Below, piece after piece: positions 62,358 to 64,000 of a DNA stretch of 64,000 nt. The stretch is from Prevotella sp. (GTDB lineage: Bacteria > Bacteroidota > Bacteroidia > Bacteroidales > Bacteroidaceae). The notes below the pieces were generated by a model. The model was not told the origin of the DNA and did no database searches. It saw nothing but the letters and a program-made list of their open reading frames with translations. Both the position numbers and the translations under genes were made by a program. The stretch covers positions 4,485-68,484 of the forward strand of contig JAFZVV010000005.1 in assembly GCA_017617615.1 (NCBI GenBank). Reading direction: 5' to 3'. The first letter of the stretch is position 1; each line of letters begins with the position of its first letter.

Positions 62358-63419
62358 TTATCTGCGTTTACGTGGTTTATAACTGTTCTTGTTCTTCTCA
62401 TCGTCATCATCATCGTCTCTCCAGCCACCAGATGCGCCACCTCCGCCGCCAGAGGAAACAGGTGCGACATTGGGCTGCAGCAGAACGTCAACAATCGCTT
62501 CACCTATACCGCTGCCAGATGATGACCCATCGGAAGGTGTGGTCTCCTGTTCAACAGCATCCTCGGAAGGTTGACGTGTCCCACCTGACATGAGCGAGAA
62601 GTCAAAGGCATCGTTGATGTCGAAGGGCTTCTCCTGTTCCTGATGAAGTTGTAGCGGTTCATCGTCCTGATGGTCATCGACGTGTATCACATTGTACATC
62701 TGCTTGTCGATATTAGCGAATGACAGCGAACGATCAATCCTACTTCCTGCAAAGGTGACGTTGCGTTTGCTGTCCGTGAAGGTCACGCCACGAATGTTGC
62801 CGTCCTTGTCTTTCACGAAGTCTAATGATATGCCCTTTGCGGCAAGCAACTTGCGCAGCTCGTCCCATGTCACGCTCTCCTTGACAGCAGCGGTTATGCT
62901 GTCAAACAGACGGTACTTGATGGCATCCTTACCTTTCAGGCGTTCACGCCTCACTTTGTCCTTCCCCTTGCCGAAGGTCAGACCGTACTCACGGGTCAAT
63001 GCCTTGGTAATGGCGGCAGACTTTGTGTAGCTGGTATCGCCCTTGATACCATTGCCGTCATTATCGACACGGTTATAGACGATGTGGATATGAGGGTGTG
63101 GCTGGTCGAAGTGACGGAATATCACATACTGTGTGTTCACTATGCCCATACGCAGCATATACTCCTTGGCTATCTTGGCAATCTTCTCGTCATCCAGTTT
63201 CTCCTGGTCATCAGGAGAGAAGCTGAGTGAAATGTGTCCGACAAAATTTTGGATGGTGGGACGGGCTTTCGCCTGTGCCTTGAAACTGGCAGTGATAGTG
63301 GCATTCGATGAGAGATTCACCCCATAGGATGCGATTATCACCGTATCTTTCTTGATGATGTCATTGGCGTAGTTGACCAATCCACCGAAACCTTCTCCTG
63401 TAGAAATCTGAGCTATCAT
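62358..63419 (-). CDS. mobB: Relaxase (MobB/MOBP type)
   Basis: 353 residues. N-terminal relaxase domain with MIAQISTGEGFGGLVNYAND, GHISLSFSPDDQEKL (~61-75) and the metal-binding HPHIHIVYNRVD, giving the HxHxH cluster at 108, 110 and 112, so the catalytic centre looks intact. The C-terminal third is acidic and low complexity with a Gly/Ser-rich part (SSGSGIGEAIVDVLLQ) and an Asp-rich and basic end (DDDDDEKNKNSYKPRKRR). It nicks oriT and pilots DNA in conjugative mobilization. It is unrelated in sequence to the relaxase remnants at 2925-7414. Confidence 0.9.
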   Translation of the reverse strand: MIAQISTGEGFGGLVNYANDIIKKDTVIIASYGVNLSSNATITASFKAQAKARPTIQNFVGHISLSFSPDDQEKLDDEKIAKIAKEYMLRMGIVNTQYVIFRHFDQPHPHIHIVYNRVDNDGNGIKGDTSYTKSAAITKALTREYGLTFGKGKDKVRRERLKGKDAIKYRLFDSITAAVKESVTWDELRKLLAAKGISLDFVKDKDGNIRGVTFTDSKRNVTFAGSRIDRSLSFANIDKQMYNVIHVDDHQDDEPLQLHQEQEKPFDINDAFDFSLMSGGTRQPSEDAVEQETTPSDGSSSGSGIGEAIVDVLLQPNVAPVSSGGGGGASGGWRDDDDDDEKNKNSYKPRKRR

Positions 63420-63529
63420 CTGTTAATCTGTCATTGGTTGTAAACTGAATTGTCCCCACCTCCATGCAAAGTATCTTCCCCAACATGTTAGGCTTTGTTC
63501 CTGCATGGTTCATCTATCCTGAAATCTGG

Positions 63530-63898
63530 TCACTTCTCGCTTATTCTGATGAGCAAGTCATCGACTTTCCTCACCACATTGGCTACCTCGATTGCCATTT
63601 GCTGGAAGCCGTAGGTGTTCGCCTGTCTTGCCAGTTGGTTCAGATTGTTCGCCATGCCTGAAAGGGAGCGAAGCATTGACACCTCTTCCTTGGTGAAGGG
63701 TTCACAGACATAGCCGTTGATGGCAAGCTCATAGACGATGGTTGACAACGGCTGTCCCGTCCTGCGGCTTCGGTTCATCAGCTTGCGATGGTTCGCTTCG
63801 TCGAAATAGACCTTCACAGGATAGAGGCGCAGCTCGTTCTCTGGCTTCTTCGGGCGACCGCCCTTGCTGTTCTTCTCCTTGGGTGTTTGGGGATTCAT
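63530..63898 (-). CDS. mobA: Relaxosome accessory protein (MobA/MobC-like)
   Basis: 122 residues. The basic N-terminus KKPENELRLYPVKVYFDEAN and RKLMNRSRRTGQPLSTIVYE form the ribbon-helix-helix-like DNA-binding part. The end LSGMANNLNQLARQANTYGF is the conserved MobC signature. It binds oriT and guides the relaxase. It is the first gene of the minus-strand mob cluster, 110 bp upstream of the relaxase start and 37 bp from the oriT-like repeats. Confidence 0.88.
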   Translation of the reverse strand: MNPQTPKEKNSKGGRPKKPENELRLYPVKVYFDEANHRKLMNRSRRTGQPLSTIVYELAINGYVCEPFTKEEVSMLRSLSGMANNLNQLARQANTYGFQQMAIEVANVVRKVDDLLIRISEK

Positions 63899-63935
63899 AC
63901 GTTGTAAAGTGCTGGATGGGACATCTGGCTAATTC

Positions 63936-63972
63936 CGGCTTTTTGAGCCGTGGTTTTGTGGGACGCAAAACC
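63936..63972 (-). other. Candidate oriT of the right-hand mob module
   Basis: Two inverted repeats lie just upstream of the mob genes: CGGCT/AGCCG (63936-63940 with 63946-63950) and GGTTTTG/CAAAACC with a 7-bp loop (63952-63958 with 63966-63972). Position and form fit an origin of transfer; the nick site is not identified. The element must continue to the right of the window. Confidence 0.55.
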
Positions 63973-64000
63973 TATACTTGCTCCCCCAAACACCTTAAAA

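Noticed and set aside
1..64000. CRISPR arrays, rRNA genes, transposase genes, integrase genes
   Set aside because: Looked for and not seen. The repeats at 14034-14177 have no spacer structure, and the mobile DNA signs are limited to mobilization genes and their remnants.

Overview
The window looks like a chromosome segment of a Prevotella-like member of the Bacteroidota. The signs are promoters of the form TAnnTTTGC, BspA-type leucine-rich-repeat surface proteins, secreted proteins ending in GIYIVNGKKIVIK-like sorting tails (type IX secretion style), Bacteroidota-specific families (DUF5683, DUF4421, DUF4923), and plant cell wall enzymes (GH5 cellulase, pectinesterase, CE15-type esterase). No species can be named from the sequence alone.

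Layout. 1-2139: 3' part of a large surface protein. 2333-9248: accessory island beside the 3' end of a tRNA-Gln gene. It starts with an oriT-like region and a mobC-like gene, followed by a relaxase gene that has lost its catalytic middle, then small cargo genes of unknown function separated by two further fragments of relaxase 3' ends (5177-5254 and 7229-7414), and a TonB-type protein with a separate TonB remnant. 9340-30860: mostly core genes: tRNA-Gln; rsfS-ftsH-cdsA-metallophosphoesterase; a 9-bp tandem repeat; GH5; surE-lpxB (minus); parA-parB-DUF5683-mltD-rel-pectinesterase; a MerR regulator divergent from alaS; a BspA-like protein; a bile-acid-symporter-family transporter; a DUF4923 lipoprotein. 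31034-41862: a RecD-like helicase divergent from a phosphoethanolamine-transferase-like protein, an HlyD plus two ABC-2 permeases, DUF4421, guanine deaminase and a secreted protein. 41959-44487: ECF sigma factor, membrane-anchored putative anti-sigma factor and a secreted protein. 44692-50136: a double-FISUMP surface protein, a TlpA-like thioredoxin protein and a CE15-type esterase (minus). 50598-56133: the Trk K+ uptake pair, then an SDR oxidoreductase, a small membrane protein and an AraC regulator. 56624-61476: an Abi_2 protein, a structured leader, a 1128-residue surface protein and a 57-residue peptide gene that is easily missed. 61570-64000: a second, unrelated and apparently intact mobilization module (minus strand) with an oriT-like pair of inverted repeats at the window edge.

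The most unusual signal is the left island. Diverged copies of the same relaxase 3' end recur between unrelated cargo genes, as if mobilizable elements were repeatedly added and deleted at one place, or as if the relaxase 3' end were itself a recombination point. Other points are an 8-bp inverted repeat around the mob promoter, 12-bp direct repeats with a 21-bp period upstream of the SDR/AraC block, a strict 9-bp-period repeat tract before the cellulase gene, and the LLAGS-type small peptide. All functional statements rest on motif recognition by eye; no searches were run.
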